NCBI GenBank assembly: GCA_022072405.1
Contig: JAJVHX010000012.1
Coordinates: 273,807 to 337,806, forward strand
Direction: 5' to 3'
Source of the DNA: Phycisphaerae bacterium
GTDB taxonomy: Bacteria > Planctomycetota > Phycisphaerae > UBA1845 > CAIVHJ01
DNA: 64,000 nucleotides
Positions 11,443 through 20,611 of the stretch are shown here, piece by piece; positions within the stretch are counted from its first letter, which is position 1, and each line of letters begins with the position of its first letter. Made by a program: the position numbers and the translations under genes. Below the pieces are notes generated by a model, which did not search any database, was not told the DNA's origin, and was given only the letters and a program-made list of their open reading frames with translations.

Positions 11443-12477
11443 ATGGCAGCGAATAAACCAGCGATCGAACCGAGCGAAGAACTGAACGGGTTGCGTAAGG
11501 CGGCGATATTACTCCTGAGTCTGGATGTGGAGACCAGTGCCAAGGTGATGAAGCTGCTGCCGCGCAACGCGGTGGAAGATGTGACCCGTGAGATCGCTTC
11601 GATGGAAGTGGTGGAGCAGAAAGCGGCCAATCTGATCGTCAATGAATTTTATAATCTGGCGCTGGCGCAGCGTTTTGTGGAGCAGGGGGGGATGCAATAT
11701 GCGTCGGCCTTGCTGCAGAAATCGCTGGATCGCGATGAAGCCTCGAAGATATTGCAGCAGATTGAACATCAGGTCAATCAGCAGCCCTTCGCCTTCCTGC
11801 AGAAAACCGACAGCGAAAACCTGCTGACCTTTATTCAGGATGAGCATCCGCAGACTATTGCACTGGTGCTGGCCCATATTCCCAGCACCAAGGCGAGCGA
11901 GATTCTAGTGGGTTTGCCGCCGGCCAAGCAGATCGAAGTCGTGTCACGGATCGCCAACATGGAACAGACCAACCCGGAAGTGATCCGCGAAGTGGAGGAG
12001 GGATTGGCTAACCGCCTGTCGGGCGTGGTGTCGCAGACGCTACAGAAGGTGGGCGGGGTGGAGGCGGTCGCGGAAATGCTCAATCTCGCCGACCGCTCGA
12101 CGGAAAAGAACATTCTCGAAGCACTGGAAACCGAAGCCCCCGATCTGGTCGAACAGATCCGCCGGCTGATGTTCGTCTTCGAGGACATCATCCTGGTCAA
12201 CGACAAGGGCATCCAGTCGATTCTGAAGGAGATCGACAACGACGAGCTGGCGCTGGCACTGAAGACTGCCAGCGAAGAACTGAAGGACAAGATTTTCCGC
12301 AACATGTCGGAACGCGCGGTGCAGCTCATCCGCGAGGATATGGAATATATGGGACCGGTGCGGATCAGTGACGTGGAGGCGGCCCAGCAGCGGATCGTGG
12401 ATATCGCCCGCCGTCTGGAAGATGCAGGCGAAATCATCATCGCCGGTCGCGGCGGCGAGAAGGAGATCATCGTGTAA
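11443..12477 (+). CDS. fliG: Flagellar motor switch protein FliG
   Basis: A 344-residue rotor protein that binds FliF with its N-terminal domain and meets MotA through charged residues of its C-terminal domain. Family landmarks are LRKAAILLLSLDVETSAKVM near the start, FIQDEHPQTIALVLAHI in the middle, and MFVFEDIILVNDKGIQSIL plus LALKTASEELKDKIFRNMS in the C-terminal torque domain. ATG at 11443 is preferred, with GAGG upstream; 11437 is an alternative. It follows fliF with almost no gap. Confidence 0.97.
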   Translation: MAANKPAIEPSEELNGLRKAAILLLSLDVETSAKVMKLLPRNAVEDVTREIASMEVVEQKAANLIVNEFYNLALAQRFVEQGGMQYASALLQKSLDRDEASKILQQIEHQVNQQPFAFLQKTDSENLLTFIQDEHPQTIALVLAHIPSTKASEILVGLPPAKQIEVVSRIANMEQTNPEVIREVEEGLANRLSGVVSQTLQKVGGVEAVAEMLNLADRSTEKNILEALETEAPDLVEQIRRLMFVFEDIILVNDKGIQSILKEIDNDELALALKTASEELKDKIFRNMSERAVQLIREDMEYMGPVRISDVEAAQQRIVDIARRLEDAGEIIIAGRGGEKEIIV

Positions 12478-12587
12478 GCAGCAGTACATTCCGGCGGATG
12501 GGTGAATTCGCCGGGGTGATAGCAGTTCGCCACACCACCTGCTGTCATGGATGAGAGCAGCGATGGCGAAAGATGGGAGTGACAGGG

Positions 12588-13298
12588 ATGTCGGCCATTT
12601 TGAAAGCGGGCACCGCGACGGAACGCCGGGTCCGCCAGAACACCTACCAATTTCGCGACCTGGAGCAGGAAGGTCGGCGGATCATCGACGAAGCCCGGCA
12701 GCGGGCGGCGGAGCTGATCAGCGCCGCGCAGGTTCAGGCGCAACAGATCAGAGAGCAGGCCCGCCGCAGCGGCCAGCAGCAGGGTTCCACCGTCGGATAT
12801 GAGGAAGGTTTAGCCAAGGGTTCCACAGAGGGATTGGCTGAAGCACGCAAAAATTTTCAGAATCAGCACCAGCATCTGGTGGAGATGATGACCGCGTTAT
12901 GTGACGACGTGGAACGTCAGCGCGTTGATCGATTGCGATCGGCGGAGCGGGAACTGGTGAATTTTGCATTGGGTGTGGCCCGCAAGGTGATCAAGATCGA
13001 GGGACAGTGGAATCGGGAAGTGGCGCCGGCCAATCTGCGGGCGGCACTGGAGATGGTGATCAAACCTACCGACCTGGTGGTCCGCGTACATCCGGCGGAT
13101 CTGGAGACCATGCAGGCGTTCGCCACGCAGCAGGCGGAGAAACTGGTCCGGCTGGGCCATCTGCACCTGTTGGCTGATGAATCATTGCAACCGGGCGACG
13201 TGCGGGTCGAGACCGCAACCGGCGAGATTGATGCCCGGCTGGATGAACAGATGGAACAGATTGCCCGGACGGTCTGCGGACGTTCGGCGGAGGCATGA
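12588..13298 (+). CDS. fliH: Flagellar assembly protein FliH
   Basis: A 236-residue regulator of the export ATPase FliI. The N-terminal half is a Gln/Ala-rich coiled coil (IIDEARQRAAELISAAQVQA onward). The C-terminal half resembles FliH and the E subunit of V-type ATPases (NFALGVARKVIKIE, LVVRVHPADLETM, GDVRVETATGEIDARL). The start at 12588 is chosen because GGGAG lies eight bases upstream. An in-frame ATG at 12573 would place that site inside the gene. It overlaps fliI by four bases. Confidence 0.93.
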   Translation: MSAILKAGTATERRVRQNTYQFRDLEQEGRRIIDEARQRAAELISAAQVQAQQIREQARRSGQQQGSTVGYEEGLAKGSTEGLAEARKNFQNQHQHLVEMMTALCDDVERQRVDRLRSAERELVNFALGVARKVIKIEGQWNREVAPANLRAALEMVIKPTDLVVRVHPADLETMQAFATQQAEKLVRLGHLHLLADESLQPGDVRVETATGEIDARLDEQMEQIARTVCGRSAEA

Positions 13299-14662
13299 TT
13301 GTGCTGGGGCGATATCAACAGGTGGTCGAAGCACTGAATCCCATCCGGGTGGTGGGTCGCGTGGTCGCGGTTACCGGCCTGCTGGTTCGTGCGGAAGGAT
13401 TACGCGTGAGTATCGGGGCGATGTGCCAGATTCGCACTGCCGCCGGTCCGCGAATCATGTGTCAGGTGGTCGGATTTCGAGATGATCAGGCGTTATTGAT
13501 GCCTTTGGCGGAAACGCAGGGCGTGGCGGAAAACGATCTGGTCTACAGCGAGCCGAGCATGCAGCTGGTGGCGGTGGGCGACGCCCTGCTGGGGCGGGTG
13601 CTCAATGGTCTGGGGCAGCCGCTCGATGGCGGAACGCCGATTCATCCGGAAGCATTTTATCCGGTGCTGATGAACGCCCCGCCGGCAATGGGCCGACAGG
13701 TGATCGATCAGCCGCTGGGTACGGGCATTCGCGTGATTGACAGCATGCTGACGATCGGCACCGGACAGCGGATTGGCATTTTTGCCGGGACGGGTGTCGG
13801 CAAGAGCGTGCTGCTGGGCATGGTCTCGCGTTATACCAGTGCCGACGTCGCGGTGATCGCGCTGGTCGGCGAACGCAGTCGCGAAGTGTTGGATTTTATT
13901 CAGAAGGAACTCGGGCCCGACGGACTGCGTAAGGCAGTGCTGGTGGTGAGCACCTCGGATGAGTCGCCGATCATGCGCGTGCGGGCTTGCTTTGTCGCCA
14001 CCGCCATCGCCGAATATTTCCGCGATCAGGGTCAGCAGGTTCTGTTGCTGATGGATTCGCTTACACGGTTGGCGATGGCCCAGCGGCAGATCGGTTTGGC
14101 AGCCGGTGAGCCGCCGGCCACCAAAGGCTACACGCCGAGCGTATTTGCGCTGCTGCCCCGGCTGCTGGAACGGGCGGGACGCACTCCGCGCGGGAGTATT
14201 ACCGGAGTCTATTCGGTGCTGGTCGAAGGCGACGACATTAATGAGCCGATATCCGACGCGGTGCGCGGGATTCTGGATGGTCACATCTGGTTGTCGCGTA
14301 ACCTGGCGGGCAAAGGACATTATCCCGCGGTTGACACGCTCAACAGCATCAGCCGACTGATGGTCGACGTGGTGGATAAGCCGCACTATCAGGCGGCTCA
14401 GGTGGTGCGGCGGGTGCTTGGCACCTGGAATGATATCGAAGATCTGGTGAATATCGGCGCCTACGCCAAGGGCACCAATCCGCGTTTTGACGTGGCGATA
14501 GATATGAAGCCGTCCATCGATCGTTTTCTGATGCAGGCCATCGAGGATCGGGCGGAGCTGGCCACCAGTCGTACGGGATTGATTCAACTGGCTGATGCGA
14601 TCAGCGTTGCCGAGCAGAAAGCAACCGCCCGGCCGCGCCGCACCGCACCACTAGCTGGTTAG
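13295..14662 (+). CDS. fliI: Flagellum-specific export ATPase FliI
   Basis: A 455-residue ATPase related to the beta subunit of F-type ATP synthase. Walker A GIFAGTGVGKS lies at 161-171. The export-ATPase stretches VIALVGERSREVLDFI, LLMDSLTRLAMAQRQIGLAA and GEPPATKGYTPSVFALLPRL are all present. It powers unfolding of substrates at the type III export gate with FliH and FliJ, encoded on either side. Its stop codon TAG is also the first three bases of a dispersed palindromic element. Confidence 0.98.
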   Translation: MIVLGRYQQVVEALNPIRVVGRVVAVTGLLVRAEGLRVSIGAMCQIRTAAGPRIMCQVVGFRDDQALLMPLAETQGVAENDLVYSEPSMQLVAVGDALLGRVLNGLGQPLDGGTPIHPEAFYPVLMNAPPAMGRQVIDQPLGTGIRVIDSMLTIGTGQRIGIFAGTGVGKSVLLGMVSRYTSADVAVIALVGERSREVLDFIQKELGPDGLRKAVLVVSTSDESPIMRVRACFVATAIAEYFRDQGQQVLLLMDSLTRLAMAQRQIGLAAGEPPATKGYTPSVFALLPRLLERAGRTPRGSITGVYSVLVEGDDINEPISDAVRGILDGHIWLSRNLAGKGHYPAVDTLNSISRLMVDVVDKPHYQAAQVVRRVLGTWNDIEDLVNIGAYAKGTNPRFDVAIDMKPSIDRFLMQAIEDRAELATSRTGLIQLADAISVAEQKATARPRRTAPLAG

Positions 14663-14708
14663 AGTTTACCTGAGCACTGTATCCGCGCGGGCTGAAGCTC
14701 GCGATCGA
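14660..14708 (+). repeat. Dispersed palindromic element, copy 3
   Basis: Begins at the TAG stop of fliI (TAGAGTTTACC). The core GCGCGGGCTGAAGCTCGCG follows about 25 bases later. The right arm of the palindrome carries a substitution and the outer inverted repeat is weak. Confidence 0.6.
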
Positions 14709-14739
14709 AGTCAGTCTGGATGGTTGAGCAGAGGTTGAT

Positions 14740-15216
14740 ATGGCGAAACGCTTTCGATTTCGACTTGAGCCGGTGTTGCGGGTTCGGCGGATGAAAGAAG
14801 AAACCCAGCAGCGGCAACTCGCCACACAGGTGCGCGAGCTGGTCCGACGGGAAAGTCGGGCCACCCTGCTGCAGCAGCAGATCGTTGGCGAGGTGGAGCA
14901 GTTTCACGGAGGAACCCTGGTGGGTGTGCTGGATGTGCAGTTGATCGCCCGCCGACGGTACTGGATCAACCATCTGCAGCGCCAATTGATGGACGAGCGC
15001 CATCTGATCGGGCAGCAGCAGCAGGTGGTGGAGCGGGAGCGGCAGAAGCTGGCGGAAGCGGCCCGCGAAGTGCAGGTACTGGAGAAGCTGGAAGAAAAAG
15101 CCCGGCAGCGATATCAGCAGCAGCTGGATCGGGCGGAACAGGCTGACGCCGACGAAATGGCGGTAATGACATATGCGCGGGGCGGCGGGCTGCTGCAGGA
15201 TGAAGAGCCATGCTGA
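14740..15216 (+). CDS. fliJ: Flagellar export protein FliJ
   Basis: A 158-residue protein that is almost entirely coiled coil and rich in Arg, Gln and Glu. It starts with the typical FliJ pattern FRFRLEPVLRVRRMKEETQQ. FliJ sits in the centre of the FliI ring and couples the ATPase to the FlhA gate. Length and position directly after fliI fit. It overlaps the next gene by seven bases. Sequence conservation in this family is low, so the call relies partly on context. Confidence 0.88.
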   Translation: MAKRFRFRLEPVLRVRRMKEETQQRQLATQVRELVRRESRATLLQQQIVGEVEQFHGGTLVGVLDVQLIARRRYWINHLQRQLMDERHLIGQQQQVVERERQKLAEAAREVQVLEKLEEKARQRYQQQLDRAEQADADEMAVMTYARGGGLLQDEEPC

Positions 15217-15854
15217 AACAGATCTACGCAATAATCGCACTGCTGGCGGTGATCAATTTGCTGGGGCTGGCTGGTTTGTTCGGGCTGGCCTGGAGCAGTG
15301 GTCGGCTGAACAAGGAAAAAGTAGAGCAGATGGCGGCGCTGTTGCGTAAAGCTCCTGAAAACGAGGAGAAACCGACCGACGCCGCCACCACGGAGGAGAA
15401 TAGTGACGAACAATCCAGTTCCGCCAGCCAGATCGACGCACAACTGACGCAGGAGGAGATTGGCCGGCTGAAAGCGGATCGGGCTTTGGTGGAGATACGC
15501 CAGCAGGAAAATCTGCTGAATCGGCGAATGCTGGAACTGCAGCAGGACAAGGAGTCGTTCGCTCTGACGAAAAAGAGCTGGGAAGAACAACAGCATAAGA
15601 AAGAGGAGCAGGCCCTCAGCTCGTCGTTCCAGTTGGTGATTCAGAATGTCTCCAGTGCAGCCCCCAAGGATGCCCTCGACATGCTGATGACCATGTCAGA
15701 GGCGGATGGGCTGAAGGTTTTTTCGCAGCTGGATGAACGGGTGCGGAAGAAAATTCTGGCGACCTGCCGGACAGAAGTCCAGAAAACCTGGCGCGAACGG
15801 ATTAACGAACAGATGCTCAAACAGGCGGCTGAGCCGCAGACAGTACAGCGTTAA
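15210..15854 (+). CDS. MotE-like flagellar chaperone / coiled-coil membrane protein
   Basis: A 214-residue protein with an N-terminal membrane helix (IIALLAVINLLGLAGLFGLA), an acidic Ser/Glu linker, and a long coiled coil ending in a small helical domain. That domain contains AAPKDALDMLMTMSEADGLK followed by VFSQLDERVRKKILA, which resembles the MgtE N-domain-like fold of MotE. MotE proteins help place or stabilise stators in some bacteria, and genes of this type commonly sit between fliJ and fliK. The domain resemblance and position are clear enough for the family name; the function is inferred. Confidence 0.7.
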   Translation: MLKQIYAIIALLAVINLLGLAGLFGLAWSSGRLNKEKVEQMAALLRKAPENEEKPTDAATTEENSDEQSSSASQIDAQLTQEEIGRLKADRALVEIRQQENLLNRRMLELQQDKESFALTKKSWEEQQHKKEEQALSSSFQLVIQNVSSAAPKDALDMLMTMSEADGLKVFSQLDERVRKKILATCRTEVQKTWRERINEQMLKQAAEPQTVQR

Positions 15855-15865
15855 GGATCGGGCTG

Positions 15866-17089
15866 ATGGTGCAACAGATTCAACTAACCGAGCCTGCGGT
15901 GGGCAATCACGAACGCGGGAACAGGATCACCGAGACGGCTGAACCGGGCGGATTTGCCGCTCTGCTGACCGGTCAGGCACCCGCAGCAACGCACCTGCCG
16001 GATGCGGAAATCAGTGTTGACGAAGTTCAAACCGCCAATCAGCGAGCGCTGAGCAATCAACGCTGGACGCAGGACGATTTGCGGGAGGCGGATGAGCAAC
16101 TGGATCGGCGGCGGCGTTATTTGAACGGCGGGCAACGGGTGCGTGACAGCAGCGCCGGCGAGGTGCAGCGGGGTGAACTGGGGCTGGGGGAGCTGGCGCC
16201 CTACGTGCGGCGTTCTGCGGCAGAGATTGCACTTTCAGCACCTGTGTCACCGGATACAACAGTCAGCCCGGCTACGCCGATCTCCACAACTCCGGTTCCG
16301 CTACCGGCGACTGGAGATGCAACGGGTGAATTAGTGGCGGGTCAACTCCCACCGCCTGAACCCCGCGCCATCACAAATATTCAACCAGCGACTGATCCAT
16401 CCGGCAGCAGTAATATTTCGCATAAATCCGCCGGGTCACAACAACCGTCATTTACACCGGCCACAGCTAATCCGCCGGCTCAACCGGTATTAGCCATTAC
16501 GAATATTCCGGGATCGTCTCCGGCACCTGCACCCGCCGGGACATCAGTAATGACGGGAACAGCTTCGAATAATTCACCGACTGCCGGAGTTTCAACGGCA
16601 CGAAGTGAAGCCGCCCCGGCGTTCAAACCGGTGATCGCTGCGCGCCTGCTGCAAAAACATTCGCCGACCGTGATGCAGCAGGTGGTGGAAGTATTGCGCC
16701 TGCAGCAGGGGTTGAAGTCCGGCAGCATAAAACTACAACTACGACCACCCGAACTGGGAGAATTGATTATTGATGTGCGGGTGCAGGAGGGCAGGGTGCA
16801 GTTGCGCATGGAGTCATCCAACCCGGCGGTGCGCGAGTTGCTGTCGCAACACGCCGCCCAGTTGACGCAGTTGCTGGCGGAGCAGGGTTTGAAGGTGGAG
16901 CAGGTGGAAATCGAGCCGCGCGTAAATCTCCCCTCATGGTGGGGCGGTGAGCTGGGCGGCTACTCCGGCGGAGCGCAGCATCAGGGACGGGAAGATGATC
17001 AACCGGAACGGCTAGCGGATGAAGATATGATCAGCGAGGAAACTGAAACGATACAGATCATAGCGAAGACTCCCGGTAAGCGACGTTGA
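15866..17089 (+). CDS. fliK: Flagellar hook-length control protein FliK
   Basis: A 407-residue protein with a long Pro/Thr/Ser/Ala-rich middle (about 130-250), as expected for a molecular ruler. The conserved C-terminal Flg_hook domain includes LQLRPPELGELIIDVRVQEG (near 291-310), then VQLRMESSNPAVRELLSQH and QGLKVEQVEIEP. FliK measures hook length and triggers FlhB to switch export specificity. The matching FlhB, with its NPTH cleavage motif, is encoded at 25.5-26.6 kb. It lies immediately before flgD and flgE, the hook genes. Confidence 0.92.
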   Translation: MVQQIQLTEPAVGNHERGNRITETAEPGGFAALLTGQAPAATHLPDAEISVDEVQTANQRALSNQRWTQDDLREADEQLDRRRRYLNGGQRVRDSSAGEVQRGELGLGELAPYVRRSAAEIALSAPVSPDTTVSPATPISTTPVPLPATGDATGELVAGQLPPPEPRAITNIQPATDPSGSSNISHKSAGSQQPSFTPATANPPAQPVLAITNIPGSSPAPAPAGTSVMTGTASNNSPTAGVSTARSEAAPAFKPVIAARLLQKHSPTVMQQVVEVLRLQQGLKSGSIKLQLRPPELGELIIDVRVQEGRVQLRMESSNPAVRELLSQHAAQLTQLLAEQGLKVEQVEIEPRVNLPSWWGGELGGYSGGAQHQGREDDQPERLADEDMISEETETIQIIAKTPGKRR

Positions 17090-17124
17090 GGGATGGTGAA
17101 TTTACGCAGCAGAAGGAGAAGGAC

Positions 17125-17742
17125 ATGGATATAGCAGCATTGGCGAATCAGGCGACGGGCAGCAGCGGGACGACGGAGCGCACCGGATTTGAAGGGCTGG
17201 GGTCGAATGATTTTTTCAAGTTGATCATCACGCAACTCCTGCAGCAGGATCCGCTCAAGCCGACCGATAACCAGCAACTCCTGCAGCAGATTTCGACCAT
17301 CCGCGAGATGGAGATGAACCAGGGTTTGAGCGATTCGCTGCGGACGCTGATGGAACAGCAGCGTTTCGGATCCGCCAGTACGCTGCTGGGGCAGTATGTG
17401 GAAAGCAATATCGCCCTCGATTCGACCGGCAGCAATTTCGCGCAAGGGCTGGTGGTAGGCGTGCGCTTCGGGGCGGATGGTCAGGCGATTCTGCAACTGG
17501 ATGACGGCAACAATGTACCGCTCAGCCGCCTCACATCGGTAACTTCGCTGCAACAGAAAGCCCAGTCACTGGTGGGGCAGATGATCCAGGCCCATATTAT
17601 GGAAGCGGGCGAGTCGCAACCGGTCGACGGTGTGGTGACCGAAGCCAAGCAGATCGATGGGCAGTGGATTCTGGAGCTGGATAACGGCAAGCAGGTTCCA
17701 ATTCTGGCGGTGGAAAGCAGTGCACCGGCAACACCGGTGTAA
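17125..17742 (+). CDS. flgD: Hook assembly scaffold FlgD
   Basis: A 205-residue hook-capping protein. The conserved N-terminal region NDFFKLIITQLLQQDPLKPT followed by DNQQLLQQISTIREMEMNQG is diagnostic. The C-terminal part is beta-rich and ends with a Tudor-like segment (VVTEAKQIDGQWILELDNGK). ATG at 17125 is used because AGAAGGAGAAGGAC stands just before it. It precedes flgE by 45 bases. Confidence 0.95.
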   Translation: MDIAALANQATGSSGTTERTGFEGLGSNDFFKLIITQLLQQDPLKPTDNQQLLQQISTIREMEMNQGLSDSLRTLMEQQRFGSASTLLGQYVESNIALDSTGSNFAQGLVVGVRFGADGQAILQLDDGNNVPLSRLTSVTSLQQKAQSLVGQMIQAHIMEAGESQPVDGVVTEAKQIDGQWILELDNGKQVPILAVESSAPATPV

Positions 17743-17787
17743 TCAAGAGGTTGGTCAGTGAAAAGCCGATGGTGAGGAGTTACGGTA

Positions 17788-19467
17788 ATGGGTTTAACCA
17801 GTGCGATGAATACAGCGGCGACCGGGCTGAAGAGCAACTCGGTGATGCTGGAAACAATCGGCGACAATATCGCCAACGTGAATACGACGGCGTTCAAGTC
17901 GAATCGAGCGGATCTGGAGAGCCAGTTTGCGATAACCCTGCGCGATGCGGCGGGGCCGGCCAACGGGCTGGGCGGCGTGAACCCGTCGCAAGTCGGCCTG
18001 GGGTCAGCCATCGGGGCGATTCAGCGCAGCTTTGTTCAGGGGTCGATCTCCGCGACCGGCTCGCCGGCCGATCTGGCGATTGATGGCCAGGGTTTTTTCA
18101 TCCTCAATGATGGGGTGACCGATTTCTACACACGTGATGGCGCTTTTTCGCTGGATGTCAACAATCAACTGGTGAGTCGGGACGGTTTGCCGGTGCAGGG
18201 CTGGAGCGCTGCCGCCGACGGTACGGTGGACACCACGGGCGCGGTGGGCACGCTCAACATTCCGCTAGGCAGCCTGACGCAGGTGCAGGCGACCAGCACG
18301 GCGGAGATCGCCGGCAACCTTAACGCCGATGCCACCGTGGCCACCGTGGGAGCGGTGCAGATTTCGGCGGCGCTGGCGACGGCGGCGGGTGTGGCCTCCG
18401 CGAACACCGCACTGACGGATCTGGTGGATGGTAATGGTCAGGCGCTGTTTGTGGAGGGTGATGTGATTGAGATCAATGATGTGGCCAAAGGCGGATTGAC
18501 TCTGCCGGCGACTGCCTTCGTGGTCGGGACGGACGGCGGCAGCGTACAGGATTTTATGGATTTCATGGAAGGTTCATTCGCCATCCATACCGATGCGGGA
18601 CTGAATGACGGTGCGGGTGTAACCATGAATGAGCTGGGTCAGATCGTGGTGACCAGCAACGTGGGGGAGATCAATGCCATCGATCTGGATTCAACCGATA
18701 TCCACAATGTCACCCGCCAGATCGCTCCGTTCACTTTCACTGCCACCACGGAGGCGGCGGGTAGCGGACTGACCACCAGTTTTCTGGTTTATGATTCGCT
18801 GGGTAATAGTGTCGACGTGCGCTTGCGGCTGGTGCTGGAGTCGAAGGATTCACTGGGCACGACGTGGCGTTATTATGCCGAAAGTACCGGCGACAGCGAT
18901 CTTTCGAAGGCAGTGGGCAGCGGGACCATTTCCTTTGATCAGAATGGCCAGTATATCGGGGCGACGGGTGATCCGCTCAGTGTCAACCGGGCGGGTACCG
19001 GGGCGGCTGATCCGCTGACCTTCGCGCTGGATACGACGGCGATGACGGCGCTGGCATCGGGGTCGGCGATCTCGGAATTTACACTGGCGGATCAGGATGG
19101 CAAGCCGTTCGGGACACTGGTGGATTATCAGATTGATCGTGACGGCCTGATCGTGGGCTCTTTCAGCAACGGATTGACGGAAAATCTGGGGCAGGTGGCG
19201 CTGGCGACGTTCATCAACCCGCAGGGGTTGAAGATGGTTACCGACAACAACTATATCACGACGCAGAATTCGGGCGCGGCGACGGTAACGGCAGCCAATA
19301 CCAACAGCGCCGGCCGTATCCAGTCCGGGGCTTTGGAGTTGAGCAACGTCGATCTCGCCCGGGAATTTATCGGACTGATCAATGCTTCGACCGGTTTTTC
19401 CGCTGCCAGCCGGGTGATCACTGCGGCGGATCAATTACTGCAGGAGTTACTGCTCATTGCAAGGTAA
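17788..19467 (+). CDS. flgE: Flagellar hook protein FlgE
   Basis: A 559-residue hook subunit. The N-terminal rod-type motif is LETIGDNIANVNTTAFKSNR and the C-terminal one is SNVDLAREFIGLINASTGFS followed by ITAADQLLQELLLI. Between them are the D1/D2 beta domains (ADLAIDGQGFFILNDG; FTFTATTEAAGSG...FLVYDSLGN). It is longer than enterobacterial FlgE (about 400 residues), with an Ala/Thr/Gly/Val-rich extra stretch around 170-300 that is probably a surface domain. It is followed six bases later by flbD, a common arrangement. Confidence 0.95.
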   Translation: MGLTSAMNTAATGLKSNSVMLETIGDNIANVNTTAFKSNRADLESQFAITLRDAAGPANGLGGVNPSQVGLGSAIGAIQRSFVQGSISATGSPADLAIDGQGFFILNDGVTDFYTRDGAFSLDVNNQLVSRDGLPVQGWSAAADGTVDTTGAVGTLNIPLGSLTQVQATSTAEIAGNLNADATVATVGAVQISAALATAAGVASANTALTDLVDGNGQALFVEGDVIEINDVAKGGLTLPATAFVVGTDGGSVQDFMDFMEGSFAIHTDAGLNDGAGVTMNELGQIVVTSNVGEINAIDLDSTDIHNVTRQIAPFTFTATTEAAGSGLTTSFLVYDSLGNSVDVRLRLVLESKDSLGTTWRYYAESTGDSDLSKAVGSGTISFDQNGQYIGATGDPLSVNRAGTGAADPLTFALDTTAMTALASGSAISEFTLADQDGKPFGTLVDYQIDRDGLIVGSFSNGLTENLGQVALATFINPQGLKMVTDNNYITTQNSGAATVTAANTNSAGRIQSGALELSNVDLAREFIGLINASTGFSAASRVITAADQLLQELLLIAR

Positions 19468-19472
19468 GGATC

Positions 19473-19664
19473 ATGATTATTCTGACCCGCCTTAATAATC
19501 GCCAGTTGGTGGTCAATTCCGACCTCATTAAAACGGTGGAGGAGACTCCGGATACTGTGATTACGTTGATCAACGGGGATCATATCGTCGTGAAGGAATC
19601 AATGGCTGAGGTGATCCGTAAAGCAGTTGAGTATGGTCGGGCCGTTCGCAGCCTGGCGGTATAA
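19473..19664 (+). CDS. flbD: FlbD family flagellar protein
   Basis: A 63-residue protein of the FlbD/SwrD family, recognisable by MIILTRLNNRQLVVNSDLIK and TVEETPDTVITLINGDHIVV. In Bacillus the SwrD protein raises motor torque. Its position directly before motA and motB here and in other bacteria fits a stator-related role. This is the short FlbD, not the sigma-54 activator of Caulobacter that shares the name. Confidence 0.9.
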   Translation: MIILTRLNNRQLVVNSDLIKTVEETPDTVITLINGDHIVVKESMAEVIRKAVEYGRAVRSLAV

Positions 19665-19665
19665 C

Positions 19666-19693
19666 CAAAGGCGCGCCGTGATTGTACCGATAA
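19666..19693 (+). promoter_or_regulatory. Candidate sigma-28 (FliA) promoter of motAB
   Basis: CAAA, 16 bases, then ACCGATAA. This is close to the consensus TAAA-N15-GCCGATAA, with one mismatch in each box and one base of extra spacing. It lies in the 165-base gap before motA, the only long gap within the middle of the flagellar run. A FliA-type sigma gene is in the same locus. The match is moderate. Confidence 0.4.
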
Positions 19694-19829
19694 GTATGAT
19701 ACATGATTAAAGGTACACGATCGAAAACGTGCGAATAGTGCAGGATGAGGGTTGTCTCTACGACCTGAAATAACTGGAACTAAGGCAAAAGGCCAGCCTT
19801 CTCAGGAGGGCCCGGAGTGAGAATAAAAG

Positions 19830-20594
19830 ATGGATCTGGCCACAATCATCGGACTCTTAACCGGTTTTTCACTGGTCCTCTGGTCCATGCTGATGGGTGG
19901 AACGTTGCAGACCTACATCGACGTACCCTCGATCGTCATGGTAGGGGGTGGGACGGTCGGTGCGATCCTGACCAGCTTTCCACTGAAAAAAGTATTCAAG
20001 GTGATGGGTGTGATCAAACGGGCATTCCTGTTCAGAACGGATGATCCACAGGAATTGATCAAGACACTGGTGAAATATGCGGAAGTGGCCCGGCGGGACG
20101 GTATTCTGGCGCTGGAAAGTATGACTAAGAATAATCCCAATGCCTTTCTGGTGACCGGGGTCCAGATGGCGATCGATGGAACAGACCCGGAACTGATCGA
20201 ACAGACGCTGACCAGTGAACTGGAGATTTTGGCGGATCGCCACTCGCAGGGCAAGGCATTGCTGGAATGTCTGGGCAAATATGCACCGGCCTATGGCATG
20301 ATCGGAACGCTGGTCGGGCTGGTGGTCATGCTCAAGAACATGAGCGATCCGTCGGCGATCGGGCCGGGCATGGCAGTGGCGATTCTGACCACTTTTTATG
20401 GTGCGGTGGCGTCCAACATGTTATTTCTGCCGATGGCGGACAAACTGGGCGTCCGCAGTGCCGAAGAACTGATGATCAAGAGCATGGTGCTGAAAGGAAT
20501 TCTAAGCATTCAGTCGGGCGATAACCCGCGGATCGTGGAACAGAAGCTCAAGGTTTTCCTGCCCCCGGCCATGCGCAAGGGGCGTGATTTGTAG
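19830..20594 (+). CDS. motA: Flagellar stator protein MotA
   Basis: A 254-residue four-helix membrane protein. The family stretches ARRDGILALESM and LLECLGKYAPAYGMIGTLVG, followed by LVVMLKNMSDPSAIGPGMAV, and AILTTFYGAVASNMLFLPMA are intact. The cytoplasmic loop contacts FliG. The build resembles PomA and the gram-positive MotA more than the E. coli protein, which is about 40 residues longer. motB follows 17 bases later. A sigma-28-like site lies 137 bases upstream. Confidence 0.95.
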   Translation: MDLATIIGLLTGFSLVLWSMLMGGTLQTYIDVPSIVMVGGGTVGAILTSFPLKKVFKVMGVIKRAFLFRTDDPQELIKTLVKYAEVARRDGILALESMTKNNPNAFLVTGVQMAIDGTDPELIEQTLTSELEILADRHSQGKALLECLGKYAPAYGMIGTLVGLVVMLKNMSDPSAIGPGMAVAILTTFYGAVASNMLFLPMADKLGVRSAEELMIKSMVLKGILSIQSGDNPRIVEQKLKVFLPPAMRKGRDL

Positions 20595-20611
20595 CAGGAT
20601 AAATTGCGGCG

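Noticed and set aside
13493-14587. 364-codon antisense open frame over fliI
   Set aside because: fliI is certain from its ATPase motifs, and the antisense frame has no features. The same applies to the antisense frames over flhA (27051-28229), corC (42588-43580) and purA (53423-54421).
17752-17767. Possible sigma-54 promoter before flgE (TGGTCAGTGAAAAGCC)
   Set aside because: Only the GG and GC positions match; the rest of both boxes is poor, so it is likely chance.
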